Program-made: the position numbers and the translations under genes
Source: an uncultured Cellulomonas sp.
GTDB lineage: Bacteria; Actinomycetota; Actinomycetes; Actinomycetales; Cellulomonadaceae
NCBI RefSeq assembly: GCF_947494015.1
Contig: NZ_CANLTL010000001.1
Location: 248,001 to 312,000, forward strand
DNA: 64,000 bases
Reading direction: 5' to 3'
Shown: positions 39,649 to 48,466 of the stretch, piece by piece
Layout of the letters: each line of letters begins with the position of its first letter
Numbering within the stretch: position 1 is the stretch's first letter
Notes under the pieces: model-generated
Told to the model about the DNA's origin: nothing
Seen by the model: the letters and a program-made list of their open reading frames with translations, nothing else
Databases searched by the model: none

Positions 39649-41373
39649 ATGCCCACCACGTCTCTTCCCAGCACGCCCGCGCGACGACGCATCGTCGTGG
39701 TCGGCGGCGTCGCGGGCGGCATGAGCGCCGCCGCGCGGGTCCGCCGGCTCGACGAGACGGCGTCGGTCGTCGTGCTCGAGCAGTCCCCGTACGTGTCGTT
39801 CGCGAACTGCGGGCTGCCGTACCACCTGTCCGGCGAGATCGAGAGCCGTGACTCCCTGCTGCTGCACACCCCCGAGTCGCTGCGCGAGGCGCTGGCGCTC
39901 GACGTGCGCACCGGCAGCCGGGTCACCGCGATCGACCGCGCCGCCCGGACCGTCACGGTGCGGACGGCCGACGACGAGTACCGGCTCGGCTACGACGCCC
40001 TGTTGCTGGCTCCCGGTGCCGTCGCGGTCCGGCCGCCGGTCGACGGGCTGGACCACCCGGCGGTGCACGCACTGCGCACCGTGCCCGACCTGGACGCGCT
40101 GACCGCGCGCGTCGCCTCGCTCCCCGCCGACGGCCCCCGCCGAGCGGTCGTCGTCGGTGCCGGCTTCATCGGCCTGGAGGCCGTCGAGGCGCTCGTCGAG
40201 CGCGGCCTGGAGGTCACGCTCGTGGAGCTGGCCGACCACGTGCTGCCCCCGCTGGACGCCGAGCTGGCGCCGCTCCTCGCCGACGAGCTGCGGGCCCACG
40301 GCGTCGCGCTGCACCTCGGCGTCTCCGCGAGCGCCATCACGTCGACCGACGACGGCGGCGCCCTCGTCGCGCTCTCCGACGGGACCCGGCTGGCGGCCGA
40401 CGTCGTCGTCGTGAACGTGGGCGTACGACCGGCCAGCGACCTGGCGCGGGATGCCGGGCTCAGGCTGGGCGCCCGCGGCGCGATCACGGTGGACGGCGAC
40501 CAGCGCACGTCCGACCCGCACGTCTGGGCCGTCGGTGACGCCGTCGAGGTGACGCACGCGGTCACCGGCGAGACGGGGCCCGTGCCCCTCGCCGGCCCGG
40601 CGAACCGCCAGGGCCGCCGGGCGGCGGACGCCATGCTCGGTCGCCGCACCACGCCGCAGGCCCCCGTGCTCGGCACCGCGATCGTGCGGGTGTTCGGGCT
40701 CACCGCTGCGGTGACCGGGGCGAGCCAGGCCACGCTCGAGCGCGCGCAGACCGAGCACAGCACGGTCCGGATCCACGCCGGCCACCACGCCGGCTACTTC
40801 CCCGGCGCCGAGCAGGTCCACGTGGTGGCGAGCTTCGCCCCCGACGGGCGCCTCCTCGGCGCCCAGGCGGTCGGCCGGGAGGGGGTCGACAAGCGGATCG
40901 ACGTCCTGGCCACCGCCCTGCGCGCCGGGATGACCGCCGACGACCTGGCCGAGCTCGAGCTCGCCTACGCCCCGCCGTACGGCTCGGCGAAGGACCCGGT
41001 CAACATGCTCGGCTTCGTCGCCCAGAACGTGCTCGACGGCACGATGCCGCAGTGGCGGGCCGCCGACGTCGACGACGTCCTGGCCACGAGCCTGGTCCTG
41101 GACGTCCGCACCCGCGGGGAGTTCGACCGAGGGCACCTCGACGGCGCTCTCAACATCCCGCACACCGAGCTGCGCGACCGGCTCGACGAGGTGGGCGACG
41201 CCGCCGACGGCCGCCCGGTCGCCGTGCACTGCGCCAGCGGCGTCCGGTCCCACATCGCCACCCGCGTCCTGCTGGCGGCCGGCCTGGACGCCCGCAACCT
41301 CTCGGGCGGTTGGCTCAGCCTCACCACCACCCGCCCCGACCTCGCCCGCACCCCTGAAGGAGCACACGCATGA
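39649..41373 (+). CDS. CoA-disulfide reductase-rhodanese fusion
   Basis: A 574-residue flavoprotein. The FAD-binding start VVVGGVAGGMSAAARVRRL is followed by the single redox Cys in SFANCGLPYH, typical of CoA-disulfide/persulfide reductases. The NADH motif is VVVGAGFIGLEAVEAL, and the dimerisation domain has the CoADR pattern YAPPYGSAKDPVNMLGF. A C-terminal rhodanese domain carries Cys in VHCASGVRSH. Such fusions reduce CoA or other low-molecular-weight persulfides. It is the first gene of a cassette behind a CstR-type operator. Confidence 0.92.
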   Translation: MPTTSLPSTPARRRIVVVGGVAGGMSAAARVRRLDETASVVVLEQSPYVSFANCGLPYHLSGEIESRDSLLLHTPESLREALALDVRTGSRVTAIDRAARTVTVRTADDEYRLGYDALLLAPGAVAVRPPVDGLDHPAVHALRTVPDLDALTARVASLPADGPRRAVVVGAGFIGLEAVEALVERGLEVTLVELADHVLPPLDAELAPLLADELRAHGVALHLGVSASAITSTDDGGALVALSDGTRLAADVVVVNVGVRPASDLARDAGLRLGARGAITVDGDQRTSDPHVWAVGDAVEVTHAVTGETGPVPLAGPANRQGRRAADAMLGRRTTPQAPVLGTAIVRVFGLTAAVTGASQATLERAQTEHSTVRIHAGHHAGYFPGAEQVHVVASFAPDGRLLGAQAVGREGVDKRIDVLATALRAGMTADDLAELELAYAPPYGSAKDPVNMLGFVAQNVLDGTMPQWRAADVDDVLATSLVLDVRTRGEFDRGHLDGALNIPHTELRDRLDEVGDAADGRPVAVHCASGVRSHIATRVLLAAGLDARNLSGGWLSLTTTRPDLARTPEGAHA

Positions 41374-41729
41374 GCCTGCGCGACATCCTCGGTCGCCTCG
41401 TCGGCCGCGCCGACGACGGATCCCTCGCCGTCACGGTGGACGGTCCGACCGCGGTCCAGCTGGTCCGCGACGGCGCGAGCCTGCTCGACGTGCGCGAGCG
41501 TGCCGAGTGGACCAGCGGTCACGCACCCCAGGCGGTGCACGTGCCGCTCGGGGGCGTCGCAGACGCCCCTCGTCGCCTGACCCGGGACGCGCCGGTCGTC
41601 GTCATGTGCGCCTCCGGCATGCGCTCGCGCACCGCGGCCAAGCAGCTCCGCGCCCTCGGCCTGCAGGCGACGAGCCTGTCCGGCGGCATGGGCGCCTGGC
41701 AGGCCGCCGGCGGCGCCGTCCGGCGCTGA
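41370..41729 (+). CDS. single-domain rhodanese-like protein
   Basis: A 119-residue rhodanese with active-site loop CASGMRSRTA (Cys present). It overlaps the CoADR-rhodanese stop by four bases (ATGA). It probably carries or transfers sulfane sulfur within the persulfide cassette. Confidence 0.92.
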   Translation: MSLRDILGRLVGRADDGSLAVTVDGPTAVQLVRDGASLLDVRERAEWTSGHAPQAVHVPLGGVADAPRRLTRDAPVVVMCASGMRSRTAAKQLRALGLQATSLSGGMGAWQAAGGAVRR

Positions 41730-41892
41730 CGCCGCGACCTCGGGACCTGGACCCGTGACCCCTCCCTCGGCCCGACGCAGCACGGCCCGGGGCGGCCCAG
41801 TGCGACGCCCCCCGGCCCGACCCGCCCGAGGCCGACCCACCCACGACCGACGTACCCCCACCCCGACGAACCCCACCCCGAGAGGACCCACC

Positions 41893-42009
41893 ATGTGCAG
41901 CCCCGTCCGATGCCGCGCCTGCGGCAAGATCACCTGGACCGGCTGCGGCATGCACGTCGAGGCCGTCATGGCCGACGTGCCCCGCAGCGAGCGGTGCACG
42001 TGCCGATGA
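41893..42009 (+). CDS. small Cys-rich, probably zinc-binding protein (38 aa)
   Basis: Starts MCSPVRCRACGKITWTGCG and ends in RCTC. The six Cys residues, with a CxxC pair and a final CxC, suggest a zinc or thiolate site. AGAGGA precedes the ATG. Similar tiny proteins accompany rhodanese genes in actinobacteria. It is too short for routine gene calling. The 163 bases before it are C-rich and hold nothing else I can identify. Confidence 0.7.
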   Translation: MCSPVRCRACGKITWTGCGMHVEAVMADVPRSERCTCR

Positions 42010-42082
42010 TGACCCCACGGCCGACCAGCACCCCGGACGCCGTCCCCGGTGACCCGCGAGCCACCCCCGAAGGAGATCAGCG

Positions 42083-42478
42083 ATGAGCTACGCACTGAGC
42101 ACCACCGTGACCGCCGGCTTCGACGACACCGTCGGCGCCGTCCGGACGGCGCTGGCCGAGCAGGGCTTCGGCATCCTCACCGAGTTCAACCTCGCCGCGA
42201 CGCTCAAGCAGAAGCTCGACGTCGACGTCCCCCGCCAGGTCGTCCTCGGTGCCTGCAACCCGCCGCTCGCCCACGCGGCGCTGGGGGTGGAGCCGAGCAT
42301 CGGCCTGCTGCTGCCCTGCAACGTCGTCGTGCGCGACGGCGCTGACGGACAGGTCGCCGTCGAGGCGCTCGACCCTGCTGTGATGGTCGACGTCACCGAC
42401 AACGAGCAGCTGCGCGCCGTCGCCGACGACGCGGCCACGCGGTTGCGCGCCGCGCTCGCGACGATCGCCGGCCACTGA
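42083..42478 (+). CDS. DUF302 domain-containing protein
   Basis: A 131-residue protein with the DUF302 pattern: FDDTVGAVRTALAEQGFGILTEF, then LKQKLDVD, then LGACNPPLAHAAL and LPCNVVV. The two Cys-containing motifs are conserved in cassette-associated members. GAAGGAGAT precedes the ATG. DUF302 proteins commonly occur with sulfur/persulfide and copper genes; the function is unknown. Confidence 0.88.
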   Translation: MSYALSTTVTAGFDDTVGAVRTALAEQGFGILTEFNLAATLKQKLDVDVPRQVVLGACNPPLAHAALGVEPSIGLLLPCNVVVRDGADGQVAVEALDPAVMVDVTDNEQLRAVADDAATRLRAALATIAGH

Positions 42479-42527
42479 CCCACCGCTGCGCCCACCCCGG
42501 GCCGGCCGACATCCCCAGGAGGACCCC

Positions 42528-42800
42528 GTGGACCTCGATCCCGACGAGATGACCAGGGTCGGCAACCGGCTCAAGCGCGCCCAGGGCCAGCTCACCGCCG
42601 TCATCCGCATGCTCGACGAGGGCGCGAACTGTGAGGACGTCGTCACGCAGCTCGCCGCCGTCTCGCGGGCGCTCGACCGGGCCGGCTTCGCGATCATCGC
42701 GTCCGGCATGAAGCAGTGCCTGACCCAGCCGGAGGCCGCGACGGACGCCCCGACCCTCGACGTGGCGAAGCTCGAGAAGCTGTTCCTGTCCCTCGCCTGA
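42528..42800 (+). CDS. cstR: CsoR-family repressor, CstR (persulfide-sensing) subtype
   Basis: A 90-residue all-helical repressor starting at a GTG with AGGAGG upstream. NRLKRAQGQLTAVIRML is the family DNA-binding helix. Cys35 and Cys64 are present, but the copper-ligand His expected four residues before the second Cys is Gly. Two Cys without that His is the CstR pattern, which forms di- and polysulfide cross-links. It closes the cassette and probably represses it through the operator at 39623-39640. Confidence 0.8.
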   Translation: MDLDPDEMTRVGNRLKRAQGQLTAVIRMLDEGANCEDVVTQLAAVSRALDRAGFAIIASGMKQCLTQPEAATDAPTLDVAKLEKLFLSLA

Positions 42801-42846
42801 GCGCGGCCCGCGGCGAAGGCGGGTCCCGCGCCCCGCTGCGTCGCCG

Positions 42847-43938
42847 TCAGGGCTGCGGGCCGGCGGTCGGCGCCGACGGCTGGTACACCTCGATCTCGGT
42901 GGCCTTCGCCGACAGCCACACCTGGCCGCCGGCGACGATCCCCAGCTCGGCGACGGCGGCGGGTGTGACGTCGACGAGCGCGGACGGCGCCCCGACGAGG
43001 TCCAGGCGGACCCGGTCGGCGAGCATCGTCAGGCCGGCGACCGTGGCCGGCCACGTGTTGCGGGCGCTGGAGGCGTCGGGCCGGTGCGGGCTGACGACGA
43101 TCGCCGACGGCCGCAGGGCGACCAGCACGGGCCCGTGCTCGCCGTGCTGGGGGACGACCAGCGTGCCGCCGCCGTCGAGGCGGACCTCGTCGCCGTCGGC
43201 GGTCCCGGGGTAGAGGTTCAGGCCGATCAGCCGGGCGACGTACTCGGTGGCCGGGCGCCGGGCGACGTGCGCCGGGGTGCCCTCCTGCACGACGCGGCCG
43301 TGCTCGACGACGACGAGCCGGTCGGCCAGCACGAGCGCCTCCACCGGGTCGTGGGTGACCACCAGGCTCGGCCCGGCGAACCCCGACAGGTGACGCTTGA
43401 GCTCGCCCTGGACGTCCAGGCGGGTGCGGGCGTCCAGCGCCGACAGCGGCTCGTCCAGGAGCAGGACCGCCGGGTCGCCGGCCAGGGCCCGGGCGAGCGC
43501 GACGCGCTGCGCCTGCCCGCCGGACAGGGCGCCGGGGCGCCGGTCAGCCAGCTCGACCAGGCCCAGCCGGCTGATCCAGTCGTGCGCGACGGCCCGGGAC
43601 CGCGCCCGGCCCGCGCCGCGGGCACGCGGCGCGAAGGCGACGTTGTCCAGGACGCTCAGGTGGGGGAACAGGCGCAGGCCCTGGAACACCACGCCCACCG
43701 GGCGGTGGGCGGCGTCGAGGAACGCACCGGAGCCGGCGTCGTCCAGCACCTGCCCGTCGAGCAGGATGCGCCCCGCGGAGACCGGGGTCAGGCCGGCGAC
43801 CGCGCTGAGCAGCGTGGACTTCCCGGCGCCGTTGGGGCCGAGGACGGCCACGACCTCGCCCGGCGCGGCGCGCAGCCGGGCGTCCAGGGTGAAGGCGCCG
43901 CGCACGACCCGGGCGTCGACGACGAGCCCGTCGATCAT
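42847..43938 (-). CDS. modC: molybdate ABC transporter ATP-binding protein
   Basis: A 363-residue ATPase: Walker A GPNGAGKST, signature LSGGQAQR, Walker B VLLLDEPLSALD, H-loop VVTHD. A C-terminal TOBE/MOP domain (NTWPATVAGLTMLADRVRLDL ... ) binds molybdate or tungstate. It is the last gene of modABC and overlaps modB by four bases. Confidence 0.92.
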   Translation of the reverse strand: MIDGLVVDARVVRGAFTLDARLRAAPGEVVAVLGPNGAGKSTLLSAVAGLTPVSAGRILLDGQVLDDAGSGAFLDAAHRPVGVVFQGLRLFPHLSVLDNVAFAPRARGAGRARSRAVAHDWISRLGLVELADRRPGALSGGQAQRVALARALAGDPAVLLLDEPLSALDARTRLDVQGELKRHLSGFAGPSLVVTHDPVEALVLADRLVVVEHGRVVQEGTPAHVARRPATEYVARLIGLNLYPGTADGDEVRLDGGGTLVVPQHGEHGPVLVALRPSAIVVSPHRPDASSARNTWPATVAGLTMLADRVRLDLVGAPSALVDVTPAAVAELGIVAGGQVWLSAKATEIEVYQPSAPTAGPQP

Positions 43939-44780
43939 GCGGCCGACCCGGCGCGCAGCCACCGGTCGCGCAGCGCCAGCAGCACCGCGACCGAGACCAG
44001 CAGCAGGACGAGGCTGAGCAGGATCGCGGCGTCGGGGTCGGCCTCCAGGGCGTAGTAGACGGCGATCGGCATGGTCTGCGTCCGGCCGGGGAAGCTGCCG
44101 GCGAACGTGATCGTGGCACCGAACTCCCCCAGCGCCCGGGCCCAGCACAGGACCGCGCCGGCGGCCAGGGACGGTCCGATCAACGGGAGCGTGACCCGGC
44201 GGAACACCGTCATCCGCCCCGCCCCCAGCGTCTCGGCGGCCTCCTCGAAGCCGCGGTCGGCTGCTCGCAGTGCGCCCTCGACGGTCACGACGAGGAACGG
44301 CATCGCTACGAACGTCTCGGCGATCACGACCGCGGCCGGGGTGAACGGCAGGGTGACCCCGAACCACCGGTCCAGGTGCTGCCCGATGAAGCCGCTGCGC
44401 CCGAACGCCATGAGCAGCGCGACGCCGCCGACCACCGGCGGGAGCACCAGCGGCAGGGTCACCAGGGCGCGCACGAGGCGCTGGCCCGGGAACACGGTCC
44501 GGGCCAGCAGCCACGCCAGGGGCACGCCGACCAGCAGCGAGATCACGGTCGCGACCGTGGAGGTCCACAGCGACAGGCGCAGCGCCTCACCGGCCGCAGA
44601 CCCGCGCAGGCTCGTCCAGGCGTCGGCCCACGGTGCCCGCAGCAGCAGACCGACCAACGGCAGGACGAGGAACAGGATCCCCACGAGCGCCGGGGCCAGC
44701 AGCGGCACGGGCGCCGACCGCGACCCGGCGCCGGTCCTCGCCCGGCGGGTGCGTTCTCGCGGGCTCAGCGTCGTCGGCAC
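43935..44780 (-). CDS. modB: molybdate ABC transporter permease
   Basis: A 281-residue permease with about six membrane segments and the EAA loop EEAAETLGAGRMTVFRRVTLPLIGPSL. TLPLVLPPVVGGVALLMAFG is typical of ModB/CysT-type permeases. It forms the channel of the ModABC importer. Confidence 0.92.
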   Translation of the reverse strand: MPTTLSPRERTRRARTGAGSRSAPVPLLAPALVGILFLVLPLVGLLLRAPWADAWTSLRGSAAGEALRLSLWTSTVATVISLLVGVPLAWLLARTVFPGQRLVRALVTLPLVLPPVVGGVALLMAFGRSGFIGQHLDRWFGVTLPFTPAAVVIAETFVAMPFLVVTVEGALRAADRGFEEAAETLGAGRMTVFRRVTLPLIGPSLAAGAVLCWARALGEFGATITFAGSFPGRTQTMPIAVYYALEADPDAAILLSLVLLLVSVAVLLALRDRWLRAGSAA

Positions 44781-44804
44781 GATTCGGGGCTCCCTGGATG
44801 CCGG

Positions 44805-45626
44805 TCAGCGTGGCGCGAAGCCCGCGGCGGACAGCACGCCGGCCCCGGTCGGGGACAGCACGAGGTCGACGAACGCCGCGGCGACGTCCGGGTGCTGGCT
44901 GCGCGACAGGGTGGCGATCGGGTAGTCGGTGGTCGCGTTGACGGCGCCGGGGATCTCGACGCCCTCGACGTCGTCGCCCGCGGCGAGGACGTCGGTCACG
45001 TACACGACCCCGGCGTCGACCTCACCGAGCCGGACCTTGCTGAGCACGGCCTTGACGTTCGGCTCGAGCGTGACGGGTCGCACCGTGAGCCCCGCGTGGG
45101 TCAGGACCTGGGCCGCGGTCGCCCCGCAGGGGACCTCCGGCTGGCACAGGGCGGTCGTGACGGCCGGATCGGCCAGGTCCTCCACACCGGTGACGTCCCC
45201 CGGGTTCCCGGGCGGGACGGCGATCTGCATGCTGTTGACGGCGAACACGACCGGGTCGTCCGCGTGCCCGGCCGCCGTGACGTCGTCCATCGTCGTCGCG
45301 CTGGCCGAGGCGTAGACGTCCGCCGGGGCGCCGTCGGCGATCTGAGCGGCGAGCGTCGAGCTGGCGGCGAAGCTGACCGTGACCGACACCCCGGGGTGGG
45401 CGGCCTCGAACCGCTCCGCGAGGGTGGTGAACGACTCGGTCAGGGACGCCGCCGCCAGCACGGTGATGTCGCCGCTCAGGTCCGACGTCGGGGAGCCGGC
45501 CGTGGTCGTGCCCCGCGTCGCCGAGGCGCCCGTGGCGCCGGCGCCGGGGCCCGGCGCGCCACCACCGCACGCGGCGAGGGCCAGGCCGGCGACCGCGGTG
45601 ACCAGCGCGAGGGCGGGACGACGCAT
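44805..45626 (-). CDS. modA: molybdate ABC transporter substrate-binding lipoprotein
   Basis: About 273 residues. The signal peptide ends in a lipobox (LALAAC). VLAAASLTESFTTLAERFE and the later GVVYVTDVLAAGDDVEGVEIP are ModA hallmarks. I prefer the ATG at 45626, which has GGAG eight bases upstream; an ATG at 45638 is also in frame. First gene of modABC. Confidence 0.92.
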   Translation of the reverse strand: MRRPALALVTAVAGLALAACGGGAPGPGAGATGASATRGTTTAGSPTSDLSGDITVLAAASLTESFTTLAERFEAAHPGVSVTVSFAASSTLAAQIADGAPADVYASASATTMDDVTAAGHADDPVVFAVNSMQIAVPPGNPGDVTGVEDLADPAVTTALCQPEVPCGATAAQVLTHAGLTVRPVTLEPNVKAVLSKVRLGEVDAGVVYVTDVLAAGDDVEGVEIPGAVNATTDYPIATLSRSQHPDVAAAFVDLVLSPTGAGVLSAAGFAPR

Positions 45627-45657
45627 GGTGTGCTCCATGTCTGAGGCCGACCCGCGG

Positions 45658-46068
45658 TCAGCGCGCCCGCGGGATCTCGACGGACACGTTCGTCGCCTTG
45701 ACGGCCGCGACCGCGAGCACGCCCGGCTCCAGACCGAGCTCGTCGGCGGCTTCGCGGCTCATCAGCGACACGACGCGGTGCGGACCGGACTGGATCTCGA
45801 CCTGGGCCATGACGGTGTCCTTGACGACGCGGGTCACCAGGCCGGTGAAGCGGTTGCGCGCCGAGGCCGCCGCGACCTCGCCGAGGTGCGGCTGCGTCGC
45901 GTCCCGGGCCGCCTGCGCGGCGAACCTGGCCAGCTCCGCCCCGTCGACGACCGCCCGCCCGGACGCATCGGTCGTCGTAGTGATCCGGCCGCTGTCCGCC
46001 CAGCGCCGCACGGTGTCGTCGCTCACGCCGAACAGGTCGGCTGCCTCCTTGATGCGGAAGACGGTCAC
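45658..46068 (-). CDS. HTH-TOBE molybdate-responsive regulator
   Basis: A 136-residue protein: MerR/excisionase-like HTH (FRIKEAADLFGVSDDTVRRW) plus a TOBE/MOP domain (NRFTGLVTRVVKDTVMAQVEIQ ... VKATNVSVEIPR). TOBE domains bind molybdate oxyanion. It is immediately upstream of modA on the same strand. It probably plays the ModE role with a different DNA-binding domain. Confidence 0.85.
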   Translation of the reverse strand: MTVFRIKEAADLFGVSDDTVRRWADSGRITTTTDASGRAVVDGAELARFAAQAARDATQPHLGEVAAASARNRFTGLVTRVVKDTVMAQVEIQSGPHRVVSLMSREAADELGLEPGVLAVAAVKATNVSVEIPRAR

Positions 46069-46288
46069 ACCTGGAGGCTACCCGCACATCCGGCTGATGC
46101 GCGCCGCTCCTGGCGCGTCTGCCGCTGCAGGGGCCGCCCGGAAGCCGCAGACGCGTCCCGGCGTCCGTCGGCCTCAGGCGCCCCCTACGGGCCATCGGAT
46201 CGCCCAGGCCGGGACCCGGCCCGGGACCCGGGCCGCGACCTGGCTGGACCACGTCACCGACGAGGAGCACCACTCGCGGATCCGGCAC

Positions 46289-46317
46289 TTGCCGGACTGG
46301 AAACCTCTCCCTATGCT
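46289..46317 (+). promoter_or_regulatory. strong housekeeping-type promoter, leaderless mRNA
   Basis: TTGCCG (46289-46294), a 17-base spacer and TATGCT (46312-46317). The ATG of the next gene begins eight bases after the -10 box, so the transcript is probably leaderless. Confidence 0.6.
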
Positions 46318-46324
46318 TTCTCAC

Positions 46325-46780
46325 ATGGAAAGCGCTGAGATCCTCCGTCAGTCCGATCGTGCAGCGGCCTCGCCGTTCATCGACCACCCGCGCAGCCCGG
46401 GGTGGTACAGCCCCGCCGTCGGCCTCTGGTGGGCCGGCCTGGCGGTGATGGTCCACCTCTACCTCGACGGCCGAACCGTGGCGGCGTCGATCCTGCTGGC
46501 CGCCCTCCTGGTCTCGGAGATGGCCGTCATCGCCTGGCTCCGGCGCCGTTGGGGCGTGTGGCCGCGGATGGCGCAGGCGCCGGCCGAGGTCAAGAGCACG
46601 TACCACCGGTTCGTGGTCGGCGTCGTGCTCGTCGCCCTGGTGGCCGCGCTCGCGTGGTGGCAGCTGGGCTGGGTGGTCGGCGTCGTGGTGATCGCGGTGG
46701 CGATGACCGCCCTGCACGCCTTCTACCGCCTGCGCGCCTACCCGGCAGCGGCCGAGCGGGTCAGGGAGCGTCTGCGGTGA
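46325..46780 (+). CDS. small membrane protein paired with HTH regulator
   Basis: A 151-residue protein with four membrane helices in two pairs (LWWAGLAVMVHLYL, VAASILLAALLVSEMAVIAWL, FVVGVVLVALVAALAWWQL, GVVVIAVAMTALHAFY). No known domain is recognised. It has no ribosome-binding site but a well-placed promoter just upstream. It is co-translated with the following winged-helix gene (GTGA). Confidence 0.7.
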   Translation: MESAEILRQSDRAAASPFIDHPRSPGWYSPAVGLWWAGLAVMVHLYLDGRTVAASILLAALLVSEMAVIAWLRRRWGVWPRMAQAPAEVKSTYHRFVVGVVLVALVAALAWWQLGWVVGVVVIAVAMTALHAFYRLRAYPAAAERVRERLR

Positions 46781-47079
46781 GCTCCCCCCTCGACGAGCTC
46801 GACCCGGTCCTGAACGCGCCGAAGCGGCTCGCCGCACTGGCGATGGTGAGCTCCACCGAGAGCGTGGACTTCGCGTACCTGCGGACCCGGCTGGGGCTGA
46901 ACGACTCCGACCTGTCCAAGCAGATGGCGTCCCTGGACGACGCCGGCTACGTGCGGGTCACCAAGTCCGGGCGGGGACCCGGGGCCACCACGACCTACGC
47001 GGTGACGGCGAGCGGGCGCAAGGCCCTGGTGCGGCACCGCCGGGCGCTGCAGGCCGTGCTCGGCCTGCAGGCCGGCTGA
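46777..47079 (+). CDS. winged-helix transcriptional regulator
   Basis: A 100-residue MarR/ArsR-like winged helix: LNAPKRLAALAMVSS, recognition part LGLNDSDLSKQMASLDDAGYV, wing KSGRGPGATTTYAVT. The GTG start overlaps the membrane-protein stop. Membrane-protein/winged-helix pairs of this kind are common in actinobacteria; the ligand and target are unknown. Confidence 0.82.
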   Translation: MSSPLDELDPVLNAPKRLAALAMVSSTESVDFAYLRTRLGLNDSDLSKQMASLDDAGYVRVTKSGRGPGATTTYAVTASGRKALVRHRRALQAVLGLQAG

Positions 47080-47090
47080 GCCCGACCGAC

Positions 47091-47130
47091 GTCCGACCAC
47101 GTCCGACCACGTCCGACCACGTCCGACCAC
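47091..47130. repeat. 10-bp tandem repeat, four copies
   Basis: GTCCGACCAC is repeated four times without mismatch, followed by a decayed unit. It lies between the HTH gene and the start of the sugar cassette. No gene overlaps it. Confidence 0.9.
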
Positions 47131-47250
47131 GTCCACCGACGCCCGACGGCGTCGTGGGCGGGGATCGACCGCCCGTCGCGTCGACGGCGGTGTGTTCAAG
47201 AATCCGCAAGTCCGTAGGTCCGGCCGAAGGGCCGGACCTACGGTCACCGC

Positions 47251-48465
47251 ATGCCAACCTGTCGGGCCTGCGGGGACCGGGCCGAGCAGTTCCTGGACCT
47301 CGGGCGCCAGCCCCTGTCGGACGCGTTCCTGCGGCCCGAGGAGGTCGCTACCGAGTTCACCTACGACCTGACGGTGACGTGCTGCCAGGGGTGCGGCATG
47401 GTGCAGCTGGGCAGCGAGGTGCCGCGCGAGCGGATGTTCCACAGCGAGTACCCGTTCCGCACGGCGAGTTCGCACCGGATGACGCAGCACTTCCGAGCCG
47501 TGGCGGACCGGCTGGTCGCGCACAGCAGCACCGCGGACCCCTTCGTCGTCGAGGTCGGCTGCAACGACGGGACCATGCTGCGCCGGCTCGCGGAGACCGG
47601 CGTCCGCCACCTCGGCGTGGACGCCTCCGCGGACGCCGTGCGGGACGCCACCGCCGCCGGCGTGCAGGCGCAGTGCGCGTTCTTCGAGCTGGAGACCGCC
47701 CGCCGCATCGCCGCCGAGCACGGCCGCGCCGACGTCGTCTACGCGGCCAACACGATGTGCCACATCCCGTACCTGGACTCGGTGCTCGCCGGCGCCGCCG
47801 CCCTGCTGACCGACGACGGCGTCCTGGTCTTCGAGGACCCCTCGTGGGAGGACGTGTTCCGGCTCGCGTCGTTCGACCAGATCTACGACGAGCACTTCTA
47901 CCTGTTCTCCGCGACGTCGGTGAGCGCGCTCGCCCTGCGGCACGGGTTCCGGCTGGTCGACGTCGAGCACCTGGACGTGCACGGCGGGGAGCTGCGCTAC
48001 ACGCTGGCACGCTCGGGAGCCCGTGAGCCCGGGCCGGCGCCCGCGGCGCAGGTCGCACGCGAGCGGGCGCTCGGGCTGACCGACCCGGACGTCCTGGCCG
48101 GGTTCGCCGAGCGAGTGGCGGCCAAGCGGACCGCGCTGCTGGACCTGCTGCGGTCGACCCGGGCGCAGGGGCGCAGCGTCGCCGGCTACGCGGCGACCGC
48201 CAAGAGCGCCACGGTGCTCAACTACTGCGGCATCGGTCCGGACCTCATCCCGTGCGTCTACGACACCACGCCGGAGAAGCAGGGCCGGCTGACCCCGGGC
48301 ACCCACATCCCGGTGCTGCCGTTCCCGGACTCTCCTGACGACCTGCCGGACACGTTCGTGCTGTTCGCCTGGAACCACACCGCCGAGGTGCTCGACAAGG
48401 AGTCGGCCTTCAGGGCCGACGGCGGCCGGTGGATCCGGTACGTCCCGGACGTGGAAGAGGTCTGA
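47251..48465 (+). CDS. NDP-sugar C-methyltransferase (EvaC/TylC3-like)
   Basis: A 404-residue SAM-dependent enzyme. An N-terminal zinc-binding region (CRACGDRAEQFLDLG and CCQGCG) precedes the SAM domain (VVEVGCNDGTMLRRL), and a C-terminal SAM-MT-associated domain contains AGYAATAKSATVLNYCGI. This layout is that of 3-C-methyltransferases acting on 3-keto-2,3,6-trideoxysugars in vancosamine, mycarose and noviose pathways. First gene of a four-gene sugar cassette. Confidence 0.88.
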   Translation: MPTCRACGDRAEQFLDLGRQPLSDAFLRPEEVATEFTYDLTVTCCQGCGMVQLGSEVPRERMFHSEYPFRTASSHRMTQHFRAVADRLVAHSSTADPFVVEVGCNDGTMLRRLAETGVRHLGVDASADAVRDATAAGVQAQCAFFELETARRIAAEHGRADVVYAANTMCHIPYLDSVLAGAAALLTDDGVLVFEDPSWEDVFRLASFDQIYDEHFYLFSATSVSALALRHGFRLVDVEHLDVHGGELRYTLARSGAREPGPAPAAQVARERALGLTDPDVLAGFAERVAAKRTALLDLLRSTRAQGRSVAGYAATAKSATVLNYCGIGPDLIPCVYDTTPEKQGRLTPGTHIPVLPFPDSPDDLPDTFVLFAWNHTAEVLDKESAFRADGGRWIRYVPDVEEV

Positions 48466-48466
48466 C

